A DNA stretch of 64,000 nucleotides from Cephalotus follicularis (Eukaryota > Streptophyta > Magnoliopsida > Oxalidales > Cephalotaceae): NCBI GenBank assembly GCA_001972305.1, contig BDDD01000424.1:500809-564808 (forward strand), given 5' to 3'. Below the pieces are notes generated by a model. The model saw only the letters and a program-made list of their open reading frames with translations. It made no database searches and had not been told where the DNA came from. A program made the position numbers and the translations under genes. This document shows, in pieces, positions 21,437 through 32,005 of this stretch. Numbering within the stretch: the stretch's first letter is position 1; the number at the start of each line of letters is the position of its first letter.

Positions 21437-22814
21437 GACCTAATTAGTATCAATCAAACCTTAATTTGATGTCTAATGGCCTTGTGGTTGGTTTCCTGTC
21501 ATTGGCCGATTTTATTGTAACCCTAGATTTAGTGGGAGTTGCAATTTTTTTAGCTTTTGGTGAAATCGGCGAGTCATTGAACATTAAATTTTTACGTGTT
21601 AATTCATTTATATATATGGCTAGATTTTTGAATTTTTAGGCATGCTGGTTGGCTTGGGACTAGACCTACTTTAATGGTTTCTTTTATGGATGATTTAAAT
21701 TCTTTATTACATTTAATGGAATTCATTCGGTCTGTAATATGGCTGCGCGTGCGTCATTTATTTTCTTGTCCTTTATTTTATAGGGAATAGAATTCTCTTC
21801 TCCCTCAATTGTATTTCCTTTCTTGTATTGTACAATGGATGTAAATGGAAGAAAGGAGACCAATCAAGCTTGAAGAGGGGATCAAGAAGAATGCAAGACC
21901 AATTGAAGACCATGTATGCGTGGTAGCTAAATGTAATATAGTTAATTAAATTAGTACACCTACGAAACCAAGTGGTCACGTTGGCTCACTTGATCACTTA
22001 TTGTTTTATGTCCCAAGTCAGGCCACTTTTAGGATGCATGAGATGAATGTTTTTCTTTTTACAAACAATCCAAACACGTCCAAGCAGGTTCAGCCATTCC
22101 AAAGGGATTGGAAGATAATTAAATTATCTAATAATGGCAATGGTAATTCAATAAAATTGATGAGACCAAATTCCTCCAAATCATATAAATAATAAGTCCA
22201 TAAGCGGTGGAGCATATGGCTGCCCTGTCGTTGGCCTTCCATTATCATCTTTGAATGGTATGGACATATTGGGGATAACAACAACCATAACTGAGGTCCC
22301 CCGTATGACCATTTCTATTCAATTTCAGTGTGAGGCACACTGGAAGGAAATAACCATGTTTTGGCATTCTGACAGGCCACAGCATGTGGGTGTCAAAACG
22401 GGTTCATTTCTTTGAGGATTATGGGTTTGACTTATATTGGGATCTTATGGTTTGTCATGCCACATCTGAGACCATAAGGGCAAGGAGGCCAAATGTTTTG
22501 TATCGGATCTTACATTTTGAGGGAAGAGCCCGAGAATGTAAATTGGTACTCGTACCTACCTATTCAGGTATTATGGTTTGTTAGCCATAATTAAGGTTAT
22601 AATATCTGGATAGATTCCGATCCCCACTAGGAAGCGAGAGGCTTCCCAAATTCCACATGGGGGTGTGGGATACGATTAGAATAGTGGCAAGAGCCACAAT
22701 TACAAAAGACCAAGGATTATGGTAATAACATTAAAATGTAATTTTTTGCTAAAATTTCTATCTTTTATGTTTCCTCTTTTATAGGTTGCTAGATATATAC
22801 AGACTCTGCTTAAA
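21437..22814 (+). other. copia leader, non-coding
   Basis: About 1.4 kb between the primer site and the gag start. No domain is recognised in any frame, and short open frames here (up to 68 codons) look like chance. Long leaders of this type are common in plant copia elements. Confidence 0.6.
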
Positions 22815-23558
22815 ATGTCAGTTGGCACAGCACTTTCACAGATATTGGAAACTAATAAGCTTACGGGAGCAAACTTTATGGATTGGCAGCGCAATCTGCG
22901 CTTAACACTCACGAGCATGAAACTTGCTCATGTCATGACTGAGAGCCCCCCTATATTGGGAGCTACTTCTACAGAAGAGCAAAAGGCAAAGTGGGACAAA
23001 TGGATAGACGAGGATGAGCAAGCTCGTTGCCTAGCGATTTAGGGTATGGTCTCGGAATTACAAAGATGGCACAAGAAACTTGAAACTCTTAGAGACATTC
23101 TTATCCATCTTCAGGAATTGTATGGATCCCGGTCTAGAACCGAGAGGTTCAACTTATCCCGTCAGCTCTTTTCTGCGAAGATGACCGAGGGAGCTTCAGT
23201 CCACGCACATGGACTGAAGATGATAGCTCTCATTGAGCAGCTGCATCAGTTAGATCTCACCATGGAAAATGATTTTTAAATTGACCTGGTGCTTTGCTCT
23301 CTTCCACGGTCATACTCCCAATTCATCACAAATTTCCACATGAACAAGGTGAACACGGATCTACCTGGGCCTGTGGAAATGCTTTGTACGGCCAAAGTAG
23401 ACATGGACCATGGGAAATCCAAGTCTAATGTAATGCTTCTACCTTCTACTTCTTCCCGGACAACTCCTAGTAATAGCAGATCGAGAGGATCTAAGTCCAA
23501 GGGCAAGGCGCCCATGATTTCTGAAGGGAAGAAGAAGAAGAAAGGAAGACAACCTACT
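22815..23558 (+). pseudogene. copia gag region
   Basis: The translation begins MSVGTALSQILETNKLTGAN, then FMDWQRNLRLTL, the conserved start of plant copia Gag (the L-x-G-x-N-x-x-x-W pattern). It goes on through the UBN2-type region (LQELYGSRSRTERFNLSRQL) to a basic tail rich in K, S and G at 23420-23555. Gag would build the particle that carries the element RNA. A zinc knuckle is not visible before the solo LTR at 23564. Fossil copy, broken in a few places. Confidence 0.85.
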
Positions 23559-23685
23559 TGGTCTGTGACACCCCGTGTCACTTTTAATGCAGTTGACGTG
23601 TAAATTACGTGAGTGCCACTTGTTATTATTAATAATAATTATTATTATTATACTATTATAATTTAAACAAAAAAAAATGAAATGA

Positions 23686-23723
23686 GGTCTGGCGCGTCTA
23701 GAAGGCGCTAGACGCGCCAGACC
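23686..23723. repeat. perfect inverted repeat, 16-bp arms
   Basis: Left arm GGTCTGGCGCGTCTAG (23686-23701), six-base loop AAGGCG, right arm CTAGACGCGCCAGACC (23708-23723). It is GC-rich in an AT-rich setting and lies 46 bases before the N gap. Confidence 0.9.
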
Positions 23724-23769
23724 ATTTATAACAAATGGGGGCTCGGGCGGCAACCGGCCCGAAAGGGAG

Positions 23770-24300
23770 NNNNNNNNNNNNNNNNNNNNNNNNNNNNNNN
23801 NNNNNNNNNNNNNNNNNNNNNNNNNNNNNNNNNNNNNNNNNNNNNNNNNNNNNNNNNNNNNNNNNNNNNNNNNNNNNNNNNNNNNNNNNNNNNNNNNNNN
23901 NNNNNNNNNNNNNNNNNNNNNNNNNNNNNNNNNNNNNNNNNNNNNNNNNNNNNNNNNNNNNNNNNNNNNNNNNNNNNNNNNNNNNNNNNNNNNNNNNNNN
24001 NNNNNNNNNNNNNNNNNNNNNNNNNNNNNNNNNNNNNNNNNNNNNNNNNNNNNNNNNNNNNNNNNNNNNNNNNNNNNNNNNNNNNNNNNNNNNNNNNNNN
24101 NNNNNNNNNNNNNNNNNNNNNNNNNNNNNNNNNNNNNNNNNNNNNNNNNNNNNNNNNNNNNNNNNNNNNNNNNNNNNNNNNNNNNNNNNNNNNNNNNNNN
24201 NNNNNNNNNNNNNNNNNNNNNNNNNNNNNNNNNNNNNNNNNNNNNNNNNNNNNNNNNNNNNNNNNNNNNNNNNNNNNNNNNNNNNNNNNNNNNNNNNNNN
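23770..24300. other. assembly gap, 531 N
   Basis: A run of N within the solo LTR, just after a GC-rich inverted repeat. Open frames that run through it are artefacts. Confidence 0.98.
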
Positions 24301-25165
24301 GATATTGAGATGGTCTTGATCTCTTTTGCGGAGCTTGTTCTTATTCTTGACTCATGTTTATATTGTGGAGCCATTTGTTGAATATCGAGATTTCCTTCTT
24401 GGATTTCGCTCATACTTGCTTATCTTGATCCCCTTTTTATGAGTTAACTTTTGTGGAATCTCGATATCCTTTTGTGGATCATGAAATCTTATGGATCTTG
24501 ACATCTACAGTGGATTTTGACTATCCCTTTGGATCTTTATTTCCTTTGTGATTCTTGATTTCATTCTTACCGTAGATTTACTTTGTATTTTACTTTGAGC
24601 TTATATTATTTCTCATATTATTTGATACATAGTTATTGGAGATGTATTTGTTGTTTCTACTCACTTAGTCATTTGGACTCACCCCATATCTTTTCTTTCT
24701 CTTTCAGATAGAGGCTAGATGATTTCTAAGACAGTTGCAGGATGATGGACCACGGAGGCAGGGCATGCTACTAGGATTTCAACACATGCATAACATAACT
24801 ACATTAGCATATAAATTATGCATTTACTTGTGTTTTCATATAAACGTTTTCCTTTATAGTTTTGCTTCTAAAGGGCCGAGCCCTATAGATTTACTTTTAT
24901 TGCTTGTTGAAATGGTTGAGGCTGAGCCCAACCTATGTTTACTGCTTAAAAATGTGGTTTGCTAAGGGCTGAGCCCCATTATAAACTGTTGATTCCTCAT
25001 TAGGGAGTGTGTTTATAAAATGTGTTTTTATTTACAGGGGGCATAGTCCTATAAATAGATACTACATGCCCGATTTTCGTAAAAATTTAAGAGTTAGAAA
25101 AATTTTCAAAGTTTTGGAAACGTTTTAACTTTTTGATTTCCAAGTTTAAAGTGAGTTTTATATAA

Positions 25166-25351
25166 ATCCATATGGTGACTTCCGAAAGGAAGTTGTCATG
25201 TGGGACGTCATATCCGTTCTCGGTAGGATATTGGTTATTGTAGGGAACGGGTGTGACAATCCATATGGTGACTTCCGAAAGGAAGTTGTCATGTGGGACG
25301 TCATATCCGTTCTCGGTAGGATATTGGTTATTGTAGGGAACGGGTGTGACA
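25166..25351 (+). repeat. 93-bp perfect tandem duplication of LTR end
   Basis: 25166-25258 and 25259-25351 are identical by eye. Each ends in GGGTGTGACA, the LTR terminus, so the last 93 bases of the LTR occur twice. Only the outer copy touches the target duplication. Confidence 0.92.
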
Positions 25352-25356
25352 TGGTC

Positions 25357-26100
25357 GGCGGGGCAAGTGGTTGGGGGAGCCATCCTAGACACGATCCAAA
25401 AGCTTTAGAATGAAGGTTGTTGCTTCTATTATGGGAAGCAAGGTCATTGGAGATCTCAATGCCGAGAGTTCCAACAGTCCAAATCAGAAGGTGCTAGGTA
25501 CTTTTATGATTGAGCTTTTTCTAGCTAAAAATGCTAGTTCAACTTGGGTTTTGGATTCACGTTGTGAAACTAATATTTGTAACTCTTTGAAGGGACTAGG
25601 AGGAGCTAGAAAGCTTGATGCTAGGGAAGCATTGGACTTACGCCTTGGTGATGGGTCGAGGATTCACACCACTTATGTAGGCATTTTTGAATTATTTTTG
25701 TTGAATGGGCATGTATTAAAACTTGATCCTTATTTTTATGTCGGGAACCTTGTAAGGAACATTATATCTGTTTCCTATTTGTATAAGATGGGCATGGAGC
25801 TCACTTTTACTGCATTTACTTGTAGTCTCATGCATAACAAAGTTCTTATATGTGAGGGACACATAGACAATGGGATTTATGTTTTAAATACAAATCAACA
25901 AATGGCTTTAACAATTCAAACTAGAACTAGCACTAAAAGACAAAGAGAGATTAGCGATATAAATCCTTCATATATATGGCATAGTAGATTAGGTCATCCT
26001 AGCGATGCTAGATTAACACGTTTGGTTAAGGATGATCTTCTTGACATCCAGGAAGTGGAGTCATTTCCTACGTGTGAGCCATGTCTTATTGGCAAGATGA
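25357..26100 (+). pseudogene. copia protease and pre-integrase region
   Basis: Reading from about 25410: a WVLDS block at about 25545 marks the aspartic protease of copia polyproteins, followed by the IISVSYLYKMG stretch and the GAG-pre-integrase motif YIWHSRLGHPSDARLTRLVK near 25970. The zinc-binding H-H-C-C pattern of the integrase N-terminus follows (CEPCLIGKMTKSPF near 26075). The protease would cut the polyprotein. Fossil copy. Confidence 0.85.
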
Positions 26101-26920
26101 CCAAATCTCCCTTCTCCAGAGTAGGAGAAAGGGCAGTGGACATACTAGTGCTTGTCCACACCAACGTCTGTGGACCTATATCGGTCAATGCTTATGGAGG
26201 TTATCCCTACTTCATTACCTTCACCGATGACTTGTCACTGTTTGGGTACATGTTTCTGATGAAACACTAGTCTGAGGCCTTTGAGAGATTCAAAGAATTC
26301 AGACTAGAAGTAGAAAAGCAAATGGGTAAACCCATTAAGATCCTCCGGTCGGATCGAGGTGGTGAATACCTGTCTGCTGAATTCCTGGGTTATCTTAGGG
26401 ATAATGGAATTCACTCTCAATGGACACCTCCCGGAACACCACAGCATAATGGTGTGTCCGAGCGGAGGAATAGAACCTTGATGAATATGGTCTGGTCCAT
26501 GATGTCTTTTGCATATCTGCCTATATCATTCTGGGGTTAAAAGCTGCAAGTGGCAGCGTACATCCTAAATCAGATTCCTTCTAAATCTGTCCCCTCCACT
26601 CCTTACGAGGTATTTAAAGGGAGGAAACTCAGCCTAAACCATTTGAAGATTTGGGGCTATCCAGCTTATTTGAAAAAGCAAGAGGCTTCTAAGCTAGGGG
26701 TACGAGGTGATCATTGCCGGTTTGTGGGGTATCCTAAAGAGACAAAAGGATACTACTTTTACCATCCCAGCGAACAAAAGGTTTTTGTTTTGCGAACTGC
26801 CTTATTCCTAGAGAAGGAATACCTGCTTGCAGGGAGCAGTGGGAGCAAGGTGGAACTGAGAGAGTTATCACCTGGTGAAAGCCCACAAGATGAAGAGGAA
26901 TTAGAGATTGAACCATCTAG
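26100..26920 (+). pseudogene. copia integrase region
   Basis: The motifs are ILRSDRGGEYLSAEFLGYL near 26340 and PGTPQHNGVSERRNRTLMNM near 26430, the DDE catalytic core blocks of copia integrases, then TPYEVFKGRKLSLNHLKIWG near 26600 and GYPKETKGYYFYHPSEQKVF near 26730, the C-terminal part. Integrase would join the cDNA to host DNA. It is directly followed by the RT region, the copia order. Fossil copy, broken. Confidence 0.88.
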
Positions 26921-27059
26921 AGTCATAATTGGGGAAGGACCCCTACCTGAAAAAGGATCTCAGGAAGGCACTCCTCTAGTGAGGAGATCAGGGCGAGTTT
27001 CAACAGTGCCTGAGAGATATGGTTTTCTTATTGAGGGCACTGATGAACTCAATGACATC

Positions 27060-27900
27060 GATGATGATGAGCCTGCCAGCTATGAGGAAGCAGTGAAGAG
27101 CACTGAATCCGGGGCATGTCTTGAAGCCATGAAATCCGAGATGGACTCCATATATGCCAACCAAGTATGGAACTTGGTATATGCACCTGAGGGTGTTAAC
27201 CTTATTGGTTGCAAATGGATCTTTAAGAGGAAGATTGGCGTTGATGGTAAGATAAAGACCTATAAACGCGATTGGTCGCAAAAGCGTATAGGCAAAGAGA
27301 CGGAGTCGACTATACCGAAACTTTCTCACCAGTCGCTATGCTTAAGTCCATCCGGATATTGCTTGCTATTGCCGCTCATTATGATTATCAGATATGGCAG
27401 ATGGATATCAAGACAACCTTCTTGAATGGCTATCTTGAAGAGGACATTTATATGTCCCAACCTAAGGGGTTTACATCCGGGGAGCATCCACAGAGAGTGT
27501 GCAAGATCCAAAGGTCTATTTATGGCCTTAAGCAAGCATCTCGTAGCTGGAATATCCATTTTGACAAGACCGTTAAGACTTTCGGTTTCATCAAAAACGT
27601 AGATAAGCCTTGTGTCTACCGGAAACAGGATGGCCCAAACATCACTTTCTTGGTACTATACGTGGACGACAAACTAATCATAGGGGATGATATGGGTATG
27701 TTATAGTCCCTTAAAGTATGGTTATCCAAGAACTTCTCCATGAGGGATTTGGGAGAGGCTTCCTATATATTGGGTATAAATATCAATAGAGACAGATCTA
27801 ATAGGTTGCTAGGACTCTCCCAAAGCCAGTACATCAGCAAGGTGCTGAAATGGTATGGCCTTGAGAATTCCAAGCATGGCCTACTACCAATTGGTCAGGG
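27060..27900 (+). pseudogene. copia reverse transcriptase region
   Basis: The motifs are NQVWNLVYAPEGVNLIGCKW near 27160, FSPVAMLKSIRILLAIAAHY near 27325, QMDIKTTFLNGYLEEDIYM near 27400, YGLKQASRSWN near 27520 and the YVDD catalytic block (FLVLYVDDKLIIGDD) near 27650. These are all landmarks of plant copia RT. The product would copy element RNA into DNA in the cytoplasmic particle. Fossil copy, broken. Confidence 0.9.
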
Positions 27901-28650
27901 AATTCACCTCTCCAAGAGGATTTCTCCACAAATAAATGAGGAGAGGGCACGCATGAGTAGGCATCCATATGGTTCGGTTGTTGGTTCCATCATGTACGCC
28001 ATGCTTTGTACTGGGCCTGATGTCACTTATGCCTTAGGTATGGCTAGTCGATTTCAGTTCAATCCCGGTGAGAAACACTGGGAAATAGTCAAAGGGATTC
28101 TCAAATACCTGAGAAGGACTCAAGATACCTTTTTGACTTATAGAGGAGACAGTGAATTGAAATTAGAGGGTTATACCGACTCTAGTTTCAACAATGATAT
28201 GGATAATCACAAGTTCGTTTCAGGATTCACTTTCGTCCTGAACGGTGATGCTGTGAGCTGGAGGAGTTCGAAGCAAGAAACTACTGCGGACTCCATAATG
28301 GAAGCAGAGTATGTTACAGCCTCCGATGCCGCTAAGGAAGCTGTTTGGATGCGAAAGTTCATTACTGAACTTGATGTGGTTCCTACCATTGCCCGTCCGG
28401 TTGTGGTATACTGTGACAACAATGGGGCTGTTGCACAAGTCAAAGAGCCACGGTCTCATCATCCCTCCAAACCCATATTGCGACGGTATCATCTAATTAG
28501 AGAGATCATTGATAGAGGAGACATCACCTTAGAGATAGTTGCCATAGAGGAAAACTTAGCAGACCCACTTACCAAGGCTTTGAGCAGCACTGTACTTGAG
28601 AGACACAGATGTGCAATGGGCTTGGGCTATAAGTCGTTGTGGCTTGAAAG
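27900..28650 (+). pseudogene. copia RNase H region
   Basis: It contains MRDLGEASYILGININRDR just upstream (27740), SIMYAMLCTGPDVTYALGMA near 27990, then LEGYTDSSFNNDMDN near 28165 and ADSIMEAEYVTASDAAKEAV near 28290, the copia RNase H core, and LADPLTKALSS near 28560, the usual end of copia Pol. It stops just before the polypurine tract at 28652. This last part of Pol reads open over about 310 codons, but the polyprotein as a whole is broken. Confidence 0.9.
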
Positions 28651-28651
28651 G

Positions 28652-28663
28652 CCAAGTGGGAGA
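28652..28663 (+). promoter_or_regulatory. copia polypurine tract
   Basis: CCAAGTGGGAGA one base before the LTR start TGTTAG at 28665, the primer for plus-strand synthesis in plant copia elements. Confidence 0.8.
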
Positions 28664-28664
28664 T

Positions 28665-28792
28665 TGTTAGATTAGGGGTGTCCCTACATGCCACATGGTG
28701 TGGTGCTTGTATTTATACATTCTTGATTTATATAGTTCTGTATTCCATTTATGTTCTATGTGCAAATTTATTTATATTTGCATGATTAGATG
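28665..28792 (+). repeat. copia LTR start, extra partial copy
   Basis: The first 128 bases of the copia LTR lie here right after the polypurine tract. They are followed by segment B and then by the LTR start again at 29147. They differ from the 5' LTR start at about four positions. Confidence 0.85.
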
Positions 28793-29146
28793 ATGGCATA
28801 GAATATACTAACAAAAATCTTATGACATTGGGCCTAAGGCCCAATCCTTTTATAATCTTACAATGGGTTAACCTATGATAGAATTCTATGTGAATTACAT
28901 TTGGGCATAAGGCCCAATCATTCTTTTTCTTCCTTGAAGTTTCCAAAACTTTTATGTGTACTACTTTGATCCTAAGGCCCAATCGTTTTATAAATCTTAA
29001 ATCGGCCACTTAACTAATGAAACGTTTATGTGTATAACATTTGGGCTTAAGACCCAATCTTCATTTCCTCATGTTGGCCGAAATACCCATCTATTTAAGG
29101 CTCAAATCATTTTTTTAAGCAAATTTGGCCCACTTCATGAAGGCCA
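28793..29146 (+). repeat. segment B, right copy
   Basis: About 99% identical to 18821-19175, and likewise directly followed by the LTR start. It also holds the four TTGGGC...GCCCAA palindromes. Confidence 0.88.
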
Positions 29147-30381
29147 TGTTAGATTAGGGGTGTCCCTACATGCCACATGGTGTGGTGCTTGTATTTATAC
29201 ACTCTTTATTTATATAGTTCTGTATTCCATTTTTGTTCTATGTGTAAATTTATTTATATTGGCATGATTATATGGCTTATCCCAACCTACAAAAATGAAC
29301 AGAATAATTAATTTTAATTAACTGTATGCCATATATAGCTCTGTCACATCAAAGAGTTTGATCTCTTGCCATGGAGGCCATGAGAATGAGATCCTTATTC
29401 CCTGTGACTAAACTGTTCCAAGTCATAGGTTGTAACGCCCAGAATTTTATAAATAATTATTTTAATATTGGCACAGTGTACGACCGTATTGAGCCGATGG
29501 AGCTCGAATTAATAAAAGGCATCGCGTATTGGAGCCGCAGATCGTAAGGCCCGAAATGATTAATAAAGCCTATTTTTAATGCGCGACAATAAGTCCCTAT
29601 GTTCGCATTTTTATTGCGATTATTTTTGTACCATTTCGGATAATTAATATCGTAAATTTCGAATTAAACAGGAACCATACCTTAGTATTTTGGCTGGTAA
29701 ATACTAAAGAAGATGCAAAAAAGTTAAAGAAAAAAAAAAGAGACACACGGGCGCATAAGGCACCCGTGTGTGTTAGAAGAAGGCAGACGAGAGAGAGAGG
29801 TATCGGGAGAGAAAGCAAGAGAGAGCGGGAGAGAGAGCCAGGCGCCGGTAAAGAAAGAGAGAGACGCCGGCCTGCGAAGCGGCGAGCGTCACGGCGGTTC
29901 CTCCATGACAGGTAACCTTCCTCTTCCTCTTGTTTTCTTTCTTTTCCTCCGTTCTCCCCGTCACTGTCGCGCGTTGCGGTGCGTTTCTCGGCGCCGTTAG
30001 AGTCGCGGATGGCGTGGGTTATGGTGTAGAAGGCCCGGTCTATTCATTTTGACCACCGGTGAGACGTGGTTTGGCCAGAATCGGCCGGGATGTGTCAACT
30101 GAGTCGACTTGGCGAGTCGACTCACGGCTGCCTGAGACCACGCAATGTGCACCGAGTCTCGGCGAGTTAAAGGCAAAGATGCGTAGGGTTGGTGGTTGTG
30201 ATGCGTTTTATAGTGGTGTCCGGAGTTGTGGACGACCGGCGAGTCAACTCAGTGAGTTGAACTCACTGCCGGCCGTGACTGGGCGTTTTGGCGCCGATTC
30301 ACGGCGAGTTACGGGTGGAGACACCTTAGGCCGCGTGTTTGTGACACTTTTGTGAAGTGGTCAGAATTGTGGATGTCCGTC

Positions 30382-30404
30382 GAGTCAACTCAGTGAGTTG
30401 ACTC
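30382..30404. repeat. GAGTCAACTC inverted repeat
   Basis: GAGTCAACTCA, one base, then TGAGTTGACTC: a perfect 11-base inverted repeat with a single central base. A near-identical copy lies at about 30240-30263, and GAGTCGACTC-like forms at about 30092-30120. Confidence 0.85.
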
Positions 30405-30949
30405 ACTGTCGGCTTTGACTGCGCGTTTCACGACGAGTCATGGTGAGCCTCCGATGGTTTTGAAGATATCGTCCAATGTGGAACCTATTTTTGGGTTTCG
30501 CCGGAGCTGAATGAGTTGGTCGGAAACTGGTCGAAGCTCCGATGACGGCTGTTCTTGGTTTCCGTGCGTAGAGTGTAACAGAAATATGTTGTACATGCAG
30601 GAAAAAGGAAACGATCAAGGATAAATGAAACGATCAAGGATTGACGATTTCTGAGCTTTATGAGCTCAGTTGCTACGAGGTAGGTTATACTATTGCTTGT
30701 ATTACATTCATGCATTCTAAATAATTATATGGATTGATGTGTACGAATTGTACTTGTATGGATGCATGATTGTATATATATAATTGCATATGACATATGA
30801 TATAAGGGTTCGATATTGAATTAAGAGGAGGTGAGTTATTGCCTTCTCTTAATTCACGGGTTATGGGATGAATCTTAAAGGGCTTTGAACTGTTTTGGAC
30901 ATAATTCCAATGATTTACAAACTCTTTCACAAACTGCATTTTCTATCAA

Positions 30950-31125
30950 AACCGTCGACGCTTTATGCTTTCAAAACTAAACCTGTTGACGCTTTTATGT
31001 GTTAAACTTACAGTCGACGGTTTTATGAGTTAAACCAAACAGTCGATGCCTTATGCTTTAAACAAACCGTTGACACTTTATACTTGTGCTTTTTAAAACT
31101 GTTGACGCCCGGGGCTAAGCATCGA
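30950..31125. repeat. GCGTCGACGC-like cluster (29431-33111 LTR)
   Basis: CCGTCGACGCTTT, CTGTTGACGCTTT, CAGTCGACGGTTT, CAGTCGATGCC, CCGTTGACAC, CTGTTGACGCCC and GCATCGACGCTTAG lie in 175 bases, with T/A-rich spacers. Confidence 0.85.
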
Positions 31126-31823
31126 CGCTTAGTGCCCTATTCTGCCCAAACACACTGTTTTACATGGTTTTCCATCCAAAATGGTTTTATCTTCAACTGG
31201 ATTCTATAGAAAGCCTCCCTAAGGCTTTGTAACCTATGGAAATCCTTATGTATCACTTTCGATTTCTAAATCGATGTTCAAAGTGAAGTTTTAAGGAAAG
31301 TACTCAATAAAAGAGTTTTACGCAAATGGTTTCTAAATGGTTTTGAAAATGGTCAGGTAGTTCCATTGGGATATCGAGACGCGGATATCTTATTTGGACT
31401 TCCTTTCCATTGTTTTATGGATTTCAAAATGGTCAGGTACTTCCATTGGGACATCTGGGCGCGGATACTCCCATTTGGACTCCCTTTCCATTCATTATAA
31501 CTTCGATAGGGACCAACCAAATGATATATGAAAAATTGATTACAAAACGGATTATGAACACGAAATGGCCATTGGATATGGAAAATGACTTATGATTACG
31601 AAATGATCTTTATATGATTTGACGGATGTGGATCCTATGAGATCCTTTATGAAATGGTCCCTATCCTTTAAATGAATATATGTTATGGGTTACGAGTATT
31701 ACAAGGTACGACTATGATATATATTATTGTTTGAGACCTATGAGATAACCTATCCATAACCTACGTTTCCGTCGCGAGGATTATGGGTGTTCGATCACAT
31801 CATCATTGGAGGTTCTTGGCGCC

Positions 31824-32005
31824 TATGGGTTCTGACCTTTTTTACGGCTTTACCACTATACTATGGGTTCTGACCGTTTTTACGGCTTTACCACTCTATG
31901 GGTTATGACCATTTTTACGGCTTTACCACTCTATGGGTTCTGACCGTTTTTACGGCTTTACCACTATATTATGGGCTCTGACCGTTTTTACGGATTTGAC
32001 ATAAT
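31824..32005 (+). repeat. 35-38-bp tandem repeat, 5 units
   Basis: TATGGGTTCTGACC or a near variant starts at 31824, 31862, 31897, 31932 and 31970, each followed by TTTTTACGGCTTTACCAC. The steps are 38, 35, 35 and 38 bases. Confidence 0.9.

Larger units (their letters stand above)
23564..25351 (+). repeat. solo LTR in copia gag (1788 bp)
   Basis: It starts TGTGACACCCCGTGTCAC, ends ACGGGTGTGACA, and is flanked by TGGTC at 23559-23563 and 25352-25356, a perfect 5-bp target duplication. The gag/protease reading of the host copia goes on after it. It holds a 16-bp-stem inverted repeat (23686-23723), a 531-N gap (23770-24300), and a perfect 93-bp duplication of its own 3' end (25166-25351). Its middle (ACTCACTTAGTCATTTGGACTC near 24660) resembles 36795-36820 and, reversed, 48140-48160. 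The family is probably gypsy, judged by the TGTGACACC...GTGTGACA ends. Confidence 0.9.

Noticed and set aside
23439-24413. Long open frames across the N gap (324 and 194 codons)
   Set aside because: They are open only because N codons cannot be stops; the flanking residues show no domain.
28749-29009. Minus frames of 72-86 codons present in both B copies (18819-19037 and 28749-29009)
   Set aside because: Their conservation is explained by the recent duplication of segment B; the peptide follows the GCCCAA repeats and shows no domain.
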